DNA of 64,000 nt from an uncultured Roseobacter sp. (lineage in GTDB: Bacteria; Pseudomonadota; Alphaproteobacteria; Rhodobacterales; Rhodobacteraceae). Location: positions 271,001 through 335,000 of the forward strand of contig NZ_CANMNK010000001.1 of NCBI RefSeq assembly GCF_947499265.1, read 5' to 3'. Position 1 is the first letter of the stretch, and each line of letters starts with the position of its first letter. Positions 51,841 to 61,206 of this stretch are shown here, piece by piece. A model generated the notes under the pieces. It made no database searches, was not told the origin of the DNA, and was given only the letters and a program-made list of their open reading frames with translations. A program made the position numbers and the translations under genes.

Positions 51841-54076
51841 CCTTGCGCTTGGTCTTGTCGGCTTTGCGTTTCGCCTTGACGCCCCGGCGTCTGGGCGTGC
51901 GTCCGGCTGGCGATCTGCGGCCCTGCGGGATCGCGTCGCCGTCCAGCGCCAGAAGTTCCAGCGCAATGCCGCCGGTAACCGGTGCTGCCTCCGCCAGGCG
52001 TACCGTGACCCGCTGGCCCAGGCTGATCATCATGCCGGTGTCAGATCCCATCAGGGTGCCGGCCTCAGCGTCATAGTGGAAGTATTCGCGCCCGATGGAG
52101 CGCATCGGAATCAATCCATCGGCGCCGGTTTCGTCCAGTTTCACGAAAACACCGAAACGTGCGATGCCACTGATGCGCCCGGTGAATTCATTGCCCACCC
52201 GTTCGCTCAGATAGGACGCCATATAGCGGTCTGTGGTATCCCGCTCAGCGACCATCGAGCGCCGTTCCGTGTCAGAGATATGCTCGCCAATGCTGTCGAG
52301 CTCATCATAGTCTTCGGGGCGCAACCCATCCTTGCCCCAGCCATGCGCGGCGATCAGAGCCCGGTGCACGATGAGATCGGAATAGCGTCGGATCGGGGAG
52401 GTGAAATGCGCATAGCGCGCCAGTGCCAGGCCGAAATGACCCAGATTCTGCGCGCCATAATAGGCCTGTGTCATCGAGCGTAGCGTCGACATATTGATCA
52501 GTTCTGCCTCATCCGATCCTGCCGCCTCGTTCAGCAGGCGGTTCAGATGTGCGGTCTTGAGCACCTGGCCCTTGGCAAGGTTGAAGCCACTGGCTTGCGC
52601 GGTTTCACGCAGCGCGTCCAGCTTTTCAGGGCTTGGTTCTTCATGCACCCTGAAAAGCAGCGGGATTTTCTTGGCGATCAGCGTCTCTGCCGCCGCCACA
52701 TTGGCCAGCACCATGAATTCCTCGATCAGCCGGTGCGCATCCAGCCGCTCCTTGAAATTCACCGATGTCACCGTACCGTTATCTGCCAGCTCAATACGGC
52801 GCTCAGGCAGGTCCAGATCAAGCGGCTGGCGTCGCTCCCGGGCCGACACAAGCGCCTCGTAAGCGGCATAGAGCGGTTTCAAAACAGGCTCTAACAAGGG
52901 GTTGCAACGGTCATTTGGGTGACCATCAATGGCTTGCTGCACTTCTTCGTAGTGCAGAGAGGCCGGCGACCGCATCAGCCCGCGATGAAACCTATGTGAG
53001 AGCTTATTGCCAGACGCGTCCAGTTGCATGCGCACCGCGATACAGGCCCTTGGCACCCCTTCGTGCAGCGAACACAGATCGCCCGACAGCCGGTCCGGCA
53101 GCATCGGTACCACGCGGTCCGGGAAGTAGGTGGAATTGCCACGCTTGCGCGCTTCGCGGTCCAGCGCAGAACCGGGCGTCACATAAGCCGCCACATCCGC
53201 AATCGCGACCCAGACGACATGCCCATCCGGGTTTTCGGGGTCTTCATCCGCATGCGCATAGCAAGCGTCGTCATGGTCCCGCGCATCGGATGGGTCAATT
53301 GTGATCAGGGGCAGGTCCCGCAGGTCCTCGCGACCTTTCAGGGCCACGGGTTTGGCGCGATCCGCCTCTGCGATCACCTCATCAGGGAAAGCGTCGGGGA
53401 TCCCGTGCTGATGGATCGCAATCAGCGACACCGCCTTGGCCGCTGACGGATCGCCAAGCCGCGCGACAATCCGCGCGCGCGGCAGGCCTATGCGCCCTTT
53501 CGGCCCGGCCTGCTCGGCCTCGACCAACTCGCCGTCCTTGGCGCCATGGGTCGCATCGCTGGCCACATGCCATTCCTTGTCGGACCCTTTGTCGATCGGC
53601 AGAATGCGTCCGCCCTCAGCCGTTTTGCGAAACACACCCAGCAGGCGGCGCGGATTGGTGCCAATGCGTCGGATCAGCCGCGCTTCGTAGTGATGATCCT
53701 CACCCTTGATCAGCGTCAGCCGCGCCAGAATTCTGTCGCCCGCCCCCAAGGCCGGGTCAGAGGCGCGCGGGACCACCAGCACAACCGGCTCCACCCCCTC
53801 GCCCTGCCATTCCATCGGCTTGGCATAAAGATCCCCGTCCTTATCTGGACCGGTCACCTGCAAAACGCTTACCGGCGGCAGCCTGTCAGGGTCCTGATAG
53901 CTGCGGTTGCGCTTTTCCAGATGACCATCCGCTTCAAGCTCCTTGAGAACCCGCTTGAGATCAATCCGCGCGGCCCCCTTGATGCCAAATGCCTTGGCAA
54001 TATCGCGTTTGGCGGTCAGCGACGGGTTTTCGCTGATCCAATCGAGAATTTCTGATTTTGTGGGGATGCGGGTCAT
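51821..54076 (-). CDS. rnr: Ribonuclease R
   Basis: 751 residues. A processive 3'-5' exoribonuclease for structured RNA. Order: N-terminal helix-turn-helix (about 1-60), cold-shock domains (about 70-230), the RNB catalytic domain with ITIDPSDARDHDDACYAH (metal Asp residues), the block HFTSPIRRYSDLIVHRALI, then an S1 domain (about 635-715) and a basic Arg/Lys tail that binds RNA. It follows the TIGR04282-type gene by 5 bases on the minus strand. Confidence 0.95.
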   Translation of the reverse strand: MTRIPTKSEILDWISENPSLTAKRDIAKAFGIKGAARIDLKRVLKELEADGHLEKRNRSYQDPDRLPPVSVLQVTGPDKDGDLYAKPMEWQGEGVEPVVLVVPRASDPALGAGDRILARLTLIKGEDHHYEARLIRRIGTNPRRLLGVFRKTAEGGRILPIDKGSDKEWHVASDATHGAKDGELVEAEQAGPKGRIGLPRARIVARLGDPSAAKAVSLIAIHQHGIPDAFPDEVIAEADRAKPVALKGREDLRDLPLITIDPSDARDHDDACYAHADEDPENPDGHVVWVAIADVAAYVTPGSALDREARKRGNSTYFPDRVVPMLPDRLSGDLCSLHEGVPRACIAVRMQLDASGNKLSHRFHRGLMRSPASLHYEEVQQAIDGHPNDRCNPLLEPVLKPLYAAYEALVSARERRQPLDLDLPERRIELADNGTVTSVNFKERLDAHRLIEEFMVLANVAAAETLIAKKIPLLFRVHEEPSPEKLDALRETAQASGFNLAKGQVLKTAHLNRLLNEAAGSDEAELINMSTLRSMTQAYYGAQNLGHFGLALARYAHFTSPIRRYSDLIVHRALIAAHGWGKDGLRPEDYDELDSIGEHISDTERRSMVAERDTTDRYMASYLSERVGNEFTGRISGIARFGVFVKLDETGADGLIPMRSIGREYFHYDAEAGTLMGSDTGMMISLGQRVTVRLAEAAPVTGGIALELLALDGDAIPQGRRSPAGRTPRRRGVKAKRKADKTKRKVKRSRR

Positions 54077-54081
54077 GGTCC

Positions 54082-54681
54082 TCAGGTAACACGCGCTCCG
54101 GGCGCCGTCATGCGCAAATCGTCCAGCGTGTCCACATCCCGCAGGCGATCCACATATGCGATGCGATGTGTCGGCAAGCTGGCGGCGGTATCGGCCAATG
54201 CATGTTCGCTTGACCAGCGCACGCCCTCAAAAAGCCGGGGCGATATCCCCTGCATTCGCTTCAATCCGATGAGCCAGTATCCGCCATCCGGCGCGGGACC
54301 AAAAACCGCGTCAGACGGCCCCAAAGCCCGGAAGGCGCGGGCGATCTGTTTCCGGTCAATGTCAGGAATATCCGCCCCGATGATGCAGACCGGGCCAGCG
54401 GTCGGCAGCGACAAGGCGCGTTTCATGCGGTCCCCCAGATCACCCCGCCCCTGCGGCATCCGCCCAAGATGCGCGGGCCAGACCCGGCTCCTTAATCCTT
54501 CGGCATCCGGGCTGACGGCCAGAATGACCTGCCAGCGTGGGTCCTGTACCCTGCTGATCAGACGTCGCGTTTGATGGCGAAACCACCAGGCAGCTGCGAC
54601 CATGCCGATGTCCTTGCCCAGACGCGTCTTGACCCGACCGGGATGCGGCTCTTTCAACATCACCACGAGGGTGCGTTTCAC
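54082..54681 (-). CDS. TIGR04282/DUF2064-type transferase
   Basis: 199 residues from GTG 54681, with GGAGCAGGA upstream. It is a short GT-A-fold nucleotidyl/glycosyl-transferase-like protein: MLKEPHPGRVKTRLGKDIG (substrate-binding PGxVKTRL), then VCIIGADIPDIDRKQI, and DAVFGPAPDGGYWLIGLKRM. The substrate is not known for most members. It starts within GTGA overlapping the stop of a truncated GNAT frame, and precedes rnr. Confidence 0.85.
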   Translation of the reverse strand: MKRTLVVMLKEPHPGRVKTRLGKDIGMVAAAWWFRHQTRRLISRVQDPRWQVILAVSPDAEGLRSRVWPAHLGRMPQGRGDLGDRMKRALSLPTAGPVCIIGADIPDIDRKQIARAFRALGPSDAVFGPAPDGGYWLIGLKRMQGISPRLFEGVRWSSEHALADTAASLPTHRIAYVDRLRDVDTLDDLRMTAPGARVT

Positions 54682-54764
54682 AGATCCTGCTCCTCGACCA
54701 AAACCATGCGCCGCAGGGCCAGGCAACGCGCCACATCCTCCGTCCGCGCACAGTCAAAACTCAT
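54678..54764 (-). pseudogene. 28-codon remnant of a GNAT acetyltransferase
   Basis: ATG 54764 overlaps the dapE stop (ATGA) and the frame closes at TGA 54680-54678, which overlaps the next start (GTGA). The peptide carries RTEDVARCLALRRMVLVEEQ, the N-terminal helix and RxxVFxEEQ-like motif of GNAT enzymes often found after dapE in related genomes. Everything after VEEQDL is missing. A deletion seems to have joined the gene start to the transferase. Confidence 0.5.
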
Positions 54765-55906
54765 GCAAAGTAATCTTTCAGAATGCGCGCATAGACAGCT
54801 TTCAGCTGGTGAATGTGATCCACCCGCACATGCTCATCCACCTGATGCATCGACTGCCCGACAAGGCCGAACTCTACAACCGGACAGTGGTTTTTGACAA
54901 AGCGCGCGTCTGACGTGCCGCCGGTCGTCGACATAACCGGTTTGACCCCTGTTTCCGCCTCAACGGCCTTTGCCACCAGGTCGGATAAATCGCCGGGGGG
55001 CGTGACGAAGCTTTCGCCGGAAATCTTGATTTTCAACTCTGTCGTAACGCCAAAATCAGTCTCTATGCGGGCAATTTCGCTCTCAATCCATGCCGTCAGA
55101 GACGCGCCGCTGTGCGTGTCGTTGAACCGGATATTGACTGCGGCGCTGCACTCGGCAGGGATCACATTCGTGGCGGTGTTCCCGGTATCGACGGTCACAA
55201 TGGCAAGGGTCGATGGATCGAAATGATCAGTTCCCTGATCCAATTCGTGGCACGCAAACCGGTCCATCAGGCGCATCATCGCGGGCATCGGATTCAGCGC
55301 CCGGTGCGGATAGGCCGAATGCCCCTGCTTGCCGATCACTTTGATCCAGGCGGTCATCGATCCGCGGCGCCCGATCTTCATCATCTCGCCCATTTGGTCG
55401 GGACAGGTCGGCTCGCCCACCAGACAGACATCCATGCGCTCATCGGTATCGGCCATATGCACCAGCAAGGCCGTGGTGCCATCCACGGCATCGCCTTCTT
55501 CATCCCCGGTGATCGCCAGAATAATCGCGCCCTCGGGCGGTGTGTTCTGCACAAAATCGACGGCGGCGGCAGCGAAGGCGGCAACGCCGGATTTCATGTC
55601 CGTGGCACCACGCCCGTAGAGAACCCCGTCTTCAATCTCTGCACCAAAGGGCGGTTTGGTCCAGGCGGCGGCATCACCAATGGGCACGACATCTGTATGG
55701 CCATTGAAGCCAAAGGTTCTGGAATGACCCTTGGCCCCCCACCGGGCAAAGAGGTTTCGGATGCCCCCGCGATCCGCCCATGCGCAGTCAAAACCCGCCT
55801 CCTGCAACACCTTGTGCAAAACATCCAACGCGCCGTCATCAGCAGGTGTCACCGATGCGCAGCGCACCAGATCGGCGGTCAGGGAAACGGGGTCGAGGCC
55901 AGCCAT
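54761..55906 (-). CDS. dapE: Succinyl-diaminopimelate desuccinylase
   Basis: 381 residues. An M20 di-zinc enzyme of the succinylase lysine/diaminopimelate pathway. Metal and catalytic residues: H70 and D72 in [10 protein letters not shown]103 in [10 protein letters not shown], the pair E136-E137 in ITGDEEGDA, and a C-terminal His in [15 protein letters not shown] before the ATG. dapD, the preceding pathway step but one, lies about 4 kb away on the same strand. Confidence 0.95.
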   Translation of the reverse strand: MAGLDPVSLTADLVRCASVTPADDGALDVLHKVLQEAGFDCAWADRGGIRNLFARWGAKGHSRTFGFNGHTDVVPIGDAAAWTKPPFGAEIEDGVLYGRGATDMKSGVAAFAAAAVDFVQNTPPEGAIILAITGDEEGDAVDGTTALLVHMADTDERMDVCLVGEPTCPDQMGEMMKIGRRGSMTAWIKVIGKQGHSAYPHRALNPMPAMMRLMDRFACHELDQGTDHFDPSTLAIVTVDTGNTATNVIPAECSAAVNIRFNDTHSGASLTAWIESEIARIETDFGVTTELKIKISGESFVTPPGDLSDLVAKAVEAETGVKPVMSTTGGTSDARFVKNHCPVVEFGLVGQSMHQVDEHVRVDHIHQLKAVYARILKDYFA

Positions 55907-56175
55907 AGGGCACTTCCTTCATCTGGGTCGCATGGGTGTCGGGGTAAGGAATGTGGCCAAATCGCATCAATGCCAAGGGGTCGCGTAACAAAAGCTTAAC
56001 AAATAGGCAGTCTGGGTGTTAACGAATCACTCATAAAATAACCCGAGGCAGGGCATCAGCAGTGTGGTCACCATAAAAATGGGGCCGATTGCACCGAAGA
56101 ACAAGAAAGAGCGTAGCCGGAAACCGGGCGCTTGAAGGGTGTTTTGTCTCGTCGAAGGGGTGCGAGGCAAATAGT

Positions 56176-57759
56176 ATGGTTGCAGCGTCAGAACTGCCCA
56201 TTCAAACCGTGCGCGAAGGCACGAATGCGACGGATATGGCCAACGCCATTTTTGGCGCAGGCGTCCAGGTTGAAAGCGCGTCCTATACGGGCGACATCGA
56301 CAGCGCGGGGATCTATTCAAACGGCGATTCAGTTTCCGGCAGCGTGACACCCGGCGATTCAGGTGTGATCCTGTCGACCGGCAATGCGGAGCGATTCACA
56401 AACTCCAGTGGCACGTCCAACCAAAGCAATAGCACAAGCACCAACACCAGCGGCGTCAACAATAACGCGCAGTTCAATGCGGCGGCGGGCGCACGCACCT
56501 ATGATGCCGCCTATCTTGACGTGGATTTCATCCCTGACCACGCGCAGATGACGATCCAATTCGTGTTTTCTTCGGAAGAATACCCGGAATTCCAGAACTC
56601 GATTTATCAGGATTTCGTCGGTGTTTGGGTCAATGGCGCGCAGGTCGACATGGATGTGGGAAACGGGGATGTGGACCCCGGAAATGTCAACACAGCCAAT
56701 AATATCAACATGTTCGTCGACAACCAGAACGACGACCACAATACCGAGATGGACGGCTTTACCATCACGCTGACCTTAACGATGAACGTCATTCCCGATC
56801 AGGTGAACTCGATCCGCATCGGCATCGCGGACGTCTCTGACAGCAGTTATGATTCCAACCTTCTGATCGCAGCGGATTCCGTTCAGTCCGAGCTGATCGC
56901 CATCTCGGACGACGTCGAGGTCCTCACAAACGGCATCAAGACATTCAGCGTCCTGGACAACGATATCAACGAAGGGCCGGGAACTCTCACGATCACCCAT
57001 ATCAACGGGCAGAGCGTTTCCGCCGGGGACACCATTCTGCTGCCAACCGGGCAGGAAGTCACGCTGAACGGGGATGGGACATTCAGCGTCAAGGGGGATG
57101 GGGATGAAGAGAATTTCAACTTCACCTATTCCATATCGAACGGGACCAACACGGATGTGGGCTATGTCAACGCCACGTCGGTGCCCTGTTTTGTCACCGG
57201 AACGATGATTGAAACGGCGCGGGGCAACGTCATGGTCGAGCGGCTCAAACCCGGCGATCTGGTGATCACCCAGGACGATGGCCCACAGCCGCTGCGCTGG
57301 ATCGGAAGGCGCAGGGTCGAGGCCACCGGGCAATTTGCACCGATCCATATTCAGCCAAACACCTTTGGCACCCACGGTCATTTGCTGGTGTCGCCGCTGC
57401 ACCGCATCCTGATCCGGGACACCGTTGCCGAACTGCTTTTCGGGGAATCTGAGGTGCTGGTCTGTGCGCGCGACCTTGTGAATGACCGTTCGGTGCGGGT
57501 CCGTGAAGGCGGGTCCGTGACCTATGTGCACCTCATGTTCGACAGGCATCAGGTCATTTTTTCCGAAGGGCTGGCAACCGAGAGCTTTCTGCCTGGTCCG
57601 CAAACCACCGAAATTTTCGAGCAGGAAATTGTCGCTGAGATCTGTGCAATCTTCCCGGAAATCGACCCTAACACAGGGCAAGGCTACAGTCCGGCAGCGC
57701 GGCGCACCTTGCGCAAATACGAGGCAGACCTGTTGCGCGCGTCCAATGAGGCAGCCTAG
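56176..57759 (+). CDS. Choice-of-anchor-L and Hint-domain protein
   Basis: 527 residues from ATG 56176; the longer frame (56089) is less likely. Residues about 15-240 form a choice-of-anchor-L domain: YLDVDFIPDHAQMTIQFVFS, then SEEYPEFQNSIYQDFVGVWV, EMDGFTITLTL and RIGIADVSDSSYDSNLLIAA. A cadherin/VCBS-like linker (about 245-335) follows, then a Hint domain from C338 (PCFVTGTMIETARG; GDLVITQDDGPQPLRWIGRR). No Sec signal, so type I export is likely. The Hint part may self-process. The next gene starts on the following base. Confidence 0.85.
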   Translation: MVAASELPIQTVREGTNATDMANAIFGAGVQVESASYTGDIDSAGIYSNGDSVSGSVTPGDSGVILSTGNAERFTNSSGTSNQSNSTSTNTSGVNNNAQFNAAAGARTYDAAYLDVDFIPDHAQMTIQFVFSSEEYPEFQNSIYQDFVGVWVNGAQVDMDVGNGDVDPGNVNTANNINMFVDNQNDDHNTEMDGFTITLTLTMNVIPDQVNSIRIGIADVSDSSYDSNLLIAADSVQSELIAISDDVEVLTNGIKTFSVLDNDINEGPGTLTITHINGQSVSAGDTILLPTGQEVTLNGDGTFSVKGDGDEENFNFTYSISNGTNTDVGYVNATSVPCFVTGTMIETARGNVMVERLKPGDLVITQDDGPQPLRWIGRRRVEATGQFAPIHIQPNTFGTHGHLLVSPLHRILIRDTVAELLFGESEVLVCARDLVNDRSVRVREGGSVTYVHLMFDRHQVIFSEGLATESFLPGPQTTEIFEQEIVAEICAIFPEIDPNTGQGYSPAARRTLRKYEADLLRASNEAA

Positions 57760-58854
57760 GTGAGCTGGCTGGCCATCTCAGATCATAGGGAACGACGCTT
57801 TTCGCTGCGCGGTGTCGGTCATGACCGACGCGACCACCGTCTGCACAGCGACGGCGCCGATACATTGTTGGCGACGGGCAGCATCATGTTCGAAACACGC
57901 CTGTCTCCGGACGGACGGCCACAGGTGTTGCTGGGATTTAACCGAGGCTGGCCAAACCAAAGCAGCCTGACTTTTCGCGCGATACCGGGGGGAGGTATTT
58001 CGCTGGTACAGGTGCAGGGCGAAAATATTGCCCATGCCGCCCTCCAACATAGCCTGCCCGCGCGGACGGATGTTTTACGGATTACCTTCTCCTGGGACGC
58101 CCCAAAGCGCTGGGGTCTGCTGACGGTCGAACGACCCGAAGAGCATCAGATCACATCGGTGTCCGTCCGGGACGTGCGGCCCATAATCCTCCAGGATTTG
58201 CGCGACATGATGATGGGACGCGGGGATCAGACATTTGCGAAAGATCTGGTTTTCGCGGCCCTCTCGGATCAGGTCGAGCCGGTAGGCCCCATGCCGACCC
58301 TGTGCCCTGATGCGATGGTCGCAACACCCCACGGATATCGGGCGGCAGGGTCCCTCAAGCGCGGCGATACGGTATTCACGCGAGAAGGCACCGTCGTTCC
58401 GGTATTGCATCGGATTGATCGGACCGTGCCAGCGCGGGGCAGCTTTGCGCCGGTGCGGCTGCGCGCGCCCTATTTCGGTCTGATGCAGGATGTGGTCGTA
58501 GCGCTGGACCAGCGCCTGGTCATCGACGGGTCGGAAGTCGAATACCTCTTTGCGGAAGAAGCCGTTTTGACCCCAGCGCGCCATTTGATGAATGGCTTTG
58601 CCGCCTTGCCGGAAAGCGTTGGGCCCACGCAGCGGTATACGCAGGTGATCTTGCCAGAGCATCACGCATTGAACGTCGCTGGTACCTCCCTGGAAAGTCT
58701 CTACATTGGCCGATTACGCCGAAACGACGATCACTTGCAGGCCACCGCCATGCGCGGCATCGCGCGGGACAACCTGCCCGAACATGGGCGCGCCGCTTTC
58801 AAGGTGCTGAAGTGGTTCGAGGCGATCCATCTGGCGCGTCAACGCGCAGCCTAA
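57760..58854 (+). CDS. Second Hint-domain protein
   Basis: 364 residues from GTG 57760, directly after the previous stop. The N-terminal about 175 residues are beta-rich and of unknown type (GADTLLATGSIMFETRLSPD; LRITFSWDAPKRWGLLTVER). The C-terminal part is a Hint_2-type domain starting at C182 (LCPDAMVATPHGYRAAGSLK; RGDTVFTREG; later ILPEHHALNVAG with the block His). Coupling to the first Hint protein suggests joint export or processing. Confidence 0.78.
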   Translation: MSWLAISDHRERRFSLRGVGHDRRDHRLHSDGADTLLATGSIMFETRLSPDGRPQVLLGFNRGWPNQSSLTFRAIPGGGISLVQVQGENIAHAALQHSLPARTDVLRITFSWDAPKRWGLLTVERPEEHQITSVSVRDVRPIILQDLRDMMMGRGDQTFAKDLVFAALSDQVEPVGPMPTLCPDAMVATPHGYRAAGSLKRGDTVFTREGTVVPVLHRIDRTVPARGSFAPVRLRAPYFGLMQDVVVALDQRLVIDGSEVEYLFAEEAVLTPARHLMNGFAALPESVGPTQRYTQVILPEHHALNVAGTSLESLYIGRLRRNDDHLQATAMRGIARDNLPEHGRAAFKVLKWFEAIHLARQRAA

Positions 58855-59204
58855 TCCGCGTCGGCCTCTGGATGTGTGCCGTAAAACGGCTCCATCTGTG
58901 CAATAATCACCGCGTTTTCATCCAGCGCCCGCTGCATCAGATCCCGCTCATCGGCGCCAATCTCGTGACCCTCCGCCAGTCTTTCTTCGAGCGTGCCATA
59001 CCCGGTCACATCCAGCGGCGCGGTATCTGCCTGTTTTAGCACGGCGACCGTTTCACGGACGGCTTCAGCCTCGTCAATGCCACTGGCGAACACCACCAGA
59101 CCGGCGCCTGTGGCCTTTTCCGGCAGGCCATCCCCCTCCTTACGTCCAATTTGAACGACGAGGGTATAGACCTGCTGACGAGAGGGTTTCTTTTGCTGTG
59201 CCAT
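58851..59204 (-). CDS. Small protein of unknown function
   Basis: 117 residues, soluble. A ferredoxin-like alternation of strand and helix: VYTLVVQIGRKEG, then GAGLVVFASGIDEAEAVRET and VTGYGTLEERL, then a long helix. No family recognised. Its start lies 9 bases after the stop of the 303-residue gene, so the two form an operon. It converges with the second Hint gene, overlapping by 4 bases. Confidence 0.62.
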   Translation of the reverse strand: MAQQKKPSRQQVYTLVVQIGRKEGDGLPEKATGAGLVVFASGIDEAEAVRETVAVLKQADTAPLDVTGYGTLEERLAEGHEIGADERDLMQRALDENAVIIAQMEPFYGTHPEADAD

Positions 59205-59213
59205 GCCTGCTTG

Positions 59214-60125
59214 TTAGGCTTTGGGGAACGGCACCACAACGGCTTTTTCGACCAGCGTATCCGGTGCCCAGCCCGAATAAGGTTTCCATTCCATTGCCAT
59301 TTCATGCAGATGCCGCACGCCTGCCAGAATGGCTGTCCCCAGGTCGGACTTCATTTGCAGGTAGCGGGTGGATTGTTCTTCCCAGCGGAAAGCCATCCGG
59401 CCCCCGGCATCCCGCGTTGCAATTGAATCCAGCAAGACAAGCGCCGTGCAGGCGGAATGGGCCGCGTGATCCGGGTCTAGCGACACGATCTCCACCACCT
59501 CACCCGGGAACCAGCCGCCGTATTCCGACAGAATACAGCTCCCCTCCAGACAGTTTTCCAGCGCTTTGCGGTGCACATGTCGGGTTTCCTCCGGCGCGGC
59601 TTCGCAAACTAGGTCACGCATCTCGGATGGCATCGACCGGGCAATGACCTTGAAAATCCGGGTCAAATCATCGCCATCGTAGGTTTGCAGATCACGCCCT
59701 TCCGGCACCTTTTCAAGGTTCACCCGCCGCGTTGTATGCGCCCAGCGGAACCCGTTCATCAGCGCCGCCCGGATGGGTGAGGACCCTTTGCGGTAATGCT
59801 CCTGAAACGCATCCCAGTTCCAATAGAGATCATCTTCACCCGCGCCGCCCTGCAACCGGTCGGCAAGCAAAAGCGCCGTGGCCGTCAGGAAACTGTCCAG
59901 CCCTTTGTCTGGCAAGGCCGCAACCAGCAAGAGATCCGCATGCAGCGTTTCCGCATCGCTTACAGACAGGACACATTTCTGGTCAAAGATGATCTTGCGC
60001 AAAAGCGGCTTATGCGCCGCGTTCAGACGTTCCGACAATCCCCCAAATCCGGTTGCCGCGACAGATCGCAGATCGGAAACAACCTGCAGCGTTTGAAAGG
60101 ATATCGGGACCGAAGCATGACGCAT
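59214..60125 (-). CDS. Protein of unknown function, 303 residues
   Basis: 303 residues with GAGGGAC before the ATG. Mostly helical and without signal peptide. Notable are SDAETLHADLLLVAALP, DDLYWNWDAFQEHYRKG and a C-terminal Trp-rich EWKPYSGWAPDTL. No family was recognised. It pairs with the 117-residue gene downstream. The position between dapD and the Hint genes gives no clear clue. Confidence 0.6.
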   Translation of the reverse strand: MRHASVPISFQTLQVVSDLRSVAATGFGGLSERLNAAHKPLLRKIIFDQKCVLSVSDAETLHADLLLVAALPDKGLDSFLTATALLLADRLQGGAGEDDLYWNWDAFQEHYRKGSSPIRAALMNGFRWAHTTRRVNLEKVPEGRDLQTYDGDDLTRIFKVIARSMPSEMRDLVCEAAPEETRHVHRKALENCLEGSCILSEYGGWFPGEVVEIVSLDPDHAAHSACTALVLLDSIATRDAGGRMAFRWEEQSTRYLQMKSDLGTAILAGVRHLHEMAMEWKPYSGWAPDTLVEKAVVVPFPKA

Positions 60126-60188
60126 GTCCCTCGGATAAATTCACATCCGGGCCGGAATACATCGGGCTGTGGGCGATACCCGGGAAAT

Positions 60189-60210
60189 CCTGAGGCACAA
60201 TTGCCTCAGG
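60189..60210 (-). terminator. Hairpin downstream of dapD
   Basis: A perfect 9-bp stem (CCTGAGGCA / TGCCTCAGG) with loop CAAT, 13 bases after the dapD stop, followed on the minus strand by only a short ATTT. A weak intrinsic terminator is likely. Confidence 0.6.
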
Positions 60211-60223
60211 TCCTAAATATCGG

Positions 60224-61051
60224 TTAATCGCGCAGCAATTCGTTAATCGACGTTTTCGAGCGTGTTTGCGCATCGACCTTTTTGACGATGACCGCGCAAT
60301 AGAGGTTCACACCGTTTTTGGAGGGCATGGAACCCGCCACAACCACGGACCCTGCAGGTACTTCGCCATAGGTAAATTCACCGGTCTCGCGGTCCACGAT
60401 TTTGGTCGATTTGCCGATGAAAACACCCATGCCCAGCACAGATCCTTCGCGCACGATGCAGCCCTCGACCACCTCGGACCGCGCCCCGATAAAGCAGTTG
60501 TCTTCGATGATGGTCGGCCCGGCCTGCATCGGTTCCAGCACACCGCCGATGCCGACGCCACCGGAGAGGTGCACGTTCTTGCCAATCTGCGCGCAGGAGC
60601 CGACCGTGGCCCAGGTATCGACCATGGTCCCCTCGTCGACATAGGCGCCCAGGTTCACAAAGGACGGCATCAGCACCACGCCCGGCGCGATGAAGGCCGA
60701 TTTGCGCACGACACAGTTGGGCACGGCGCGAAAGCCCGCGGCTTTCCACTGATTATCACCCCAACCCGCGAATTTACTGTCGACCTTGTCCCACCAGCCG
60801 CCGTCTTGCGGCCCGCCGGTCTGCATTTCCATGTCTTTGATCCGGAACCCGAGCAACACGGCTTTTTTGGCCCATTGGTTCACGTGCCAATCGCCACTTG
60901 CCTGTTTTTCCGCAACCCGCAGCGTGCCACCATCGAGCGCGGCCAGCGTATCTTCGATGGCTTCACGCGTTTCGCCTGTTGTTGCTGGCGTGATTGCGTC
61001 ACGCGCCTCCCATGCGGCTTCGATGGCAGTTTCAAGCTGTGCGTTGGACAT
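60224..61051 (-). CDS. dapD: Tetrahydrodipicolinate N-succinyltransferase
   Basis: 275 residues. Transfers succinyl from succinyl-CoA in the diaminopimelate/lysine pathway. The left-handed beta-helix with hexapeptide turns is clear: [53 protein letters not shown] and [27 protein letters not shown] before the ATG. dapE lies on the same strand farther along but with Hint genes between. Confidence 0.96.
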   Translation of the reverse strand: MSNAQLETAIEAAWEARDAITPATTGETREAIEDTLAALDGGTLRVAEKQASGDWHVNQWAKKAVLLGFRIKDMEMQTGGPQDGGWWDKVDSKFAGWGDNQWKAAGFRAVPNCVVRKSAFIAPGVVLMPSFVNLGAYVDEGTMVDTWATVGSCAQIGKNVHLSGGVGIGGVLEPMQAGPTIIEDNCFIGARSEVVEGCIVREGSVLGMGVFIGKSTKIVDRETGEFTYGEVPAGSVVVAGSMPSKNGVNLYCAVIVKKVDAQTRSKTSINELLRD

Positions 61052-61206
61052 GCGGCCTCCCCCGAGAAAAAAATGTTAATGAAGCGCCTATACAAGCCCG
61101 GTGCCACACGTGCAATCATTCAGCATCCGCCGGGGCCGAGCAAAGAGATTGCATCTTGGCGCACGACATGCACCCCTGCCCGAAACGAGTTTCCGGAGTG
61201 ACCAAG

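Noticed and set aside
56776-57681. 301-codon minus-strand frame
   Set aside because: Antisense to the choice-of-anchor-L/Hint gene; no domain seen.
60266-61201. 311-codon plus-strand frame
   Set aside because: Antisense to dapD; His/Asp/Arg-rich shadow.
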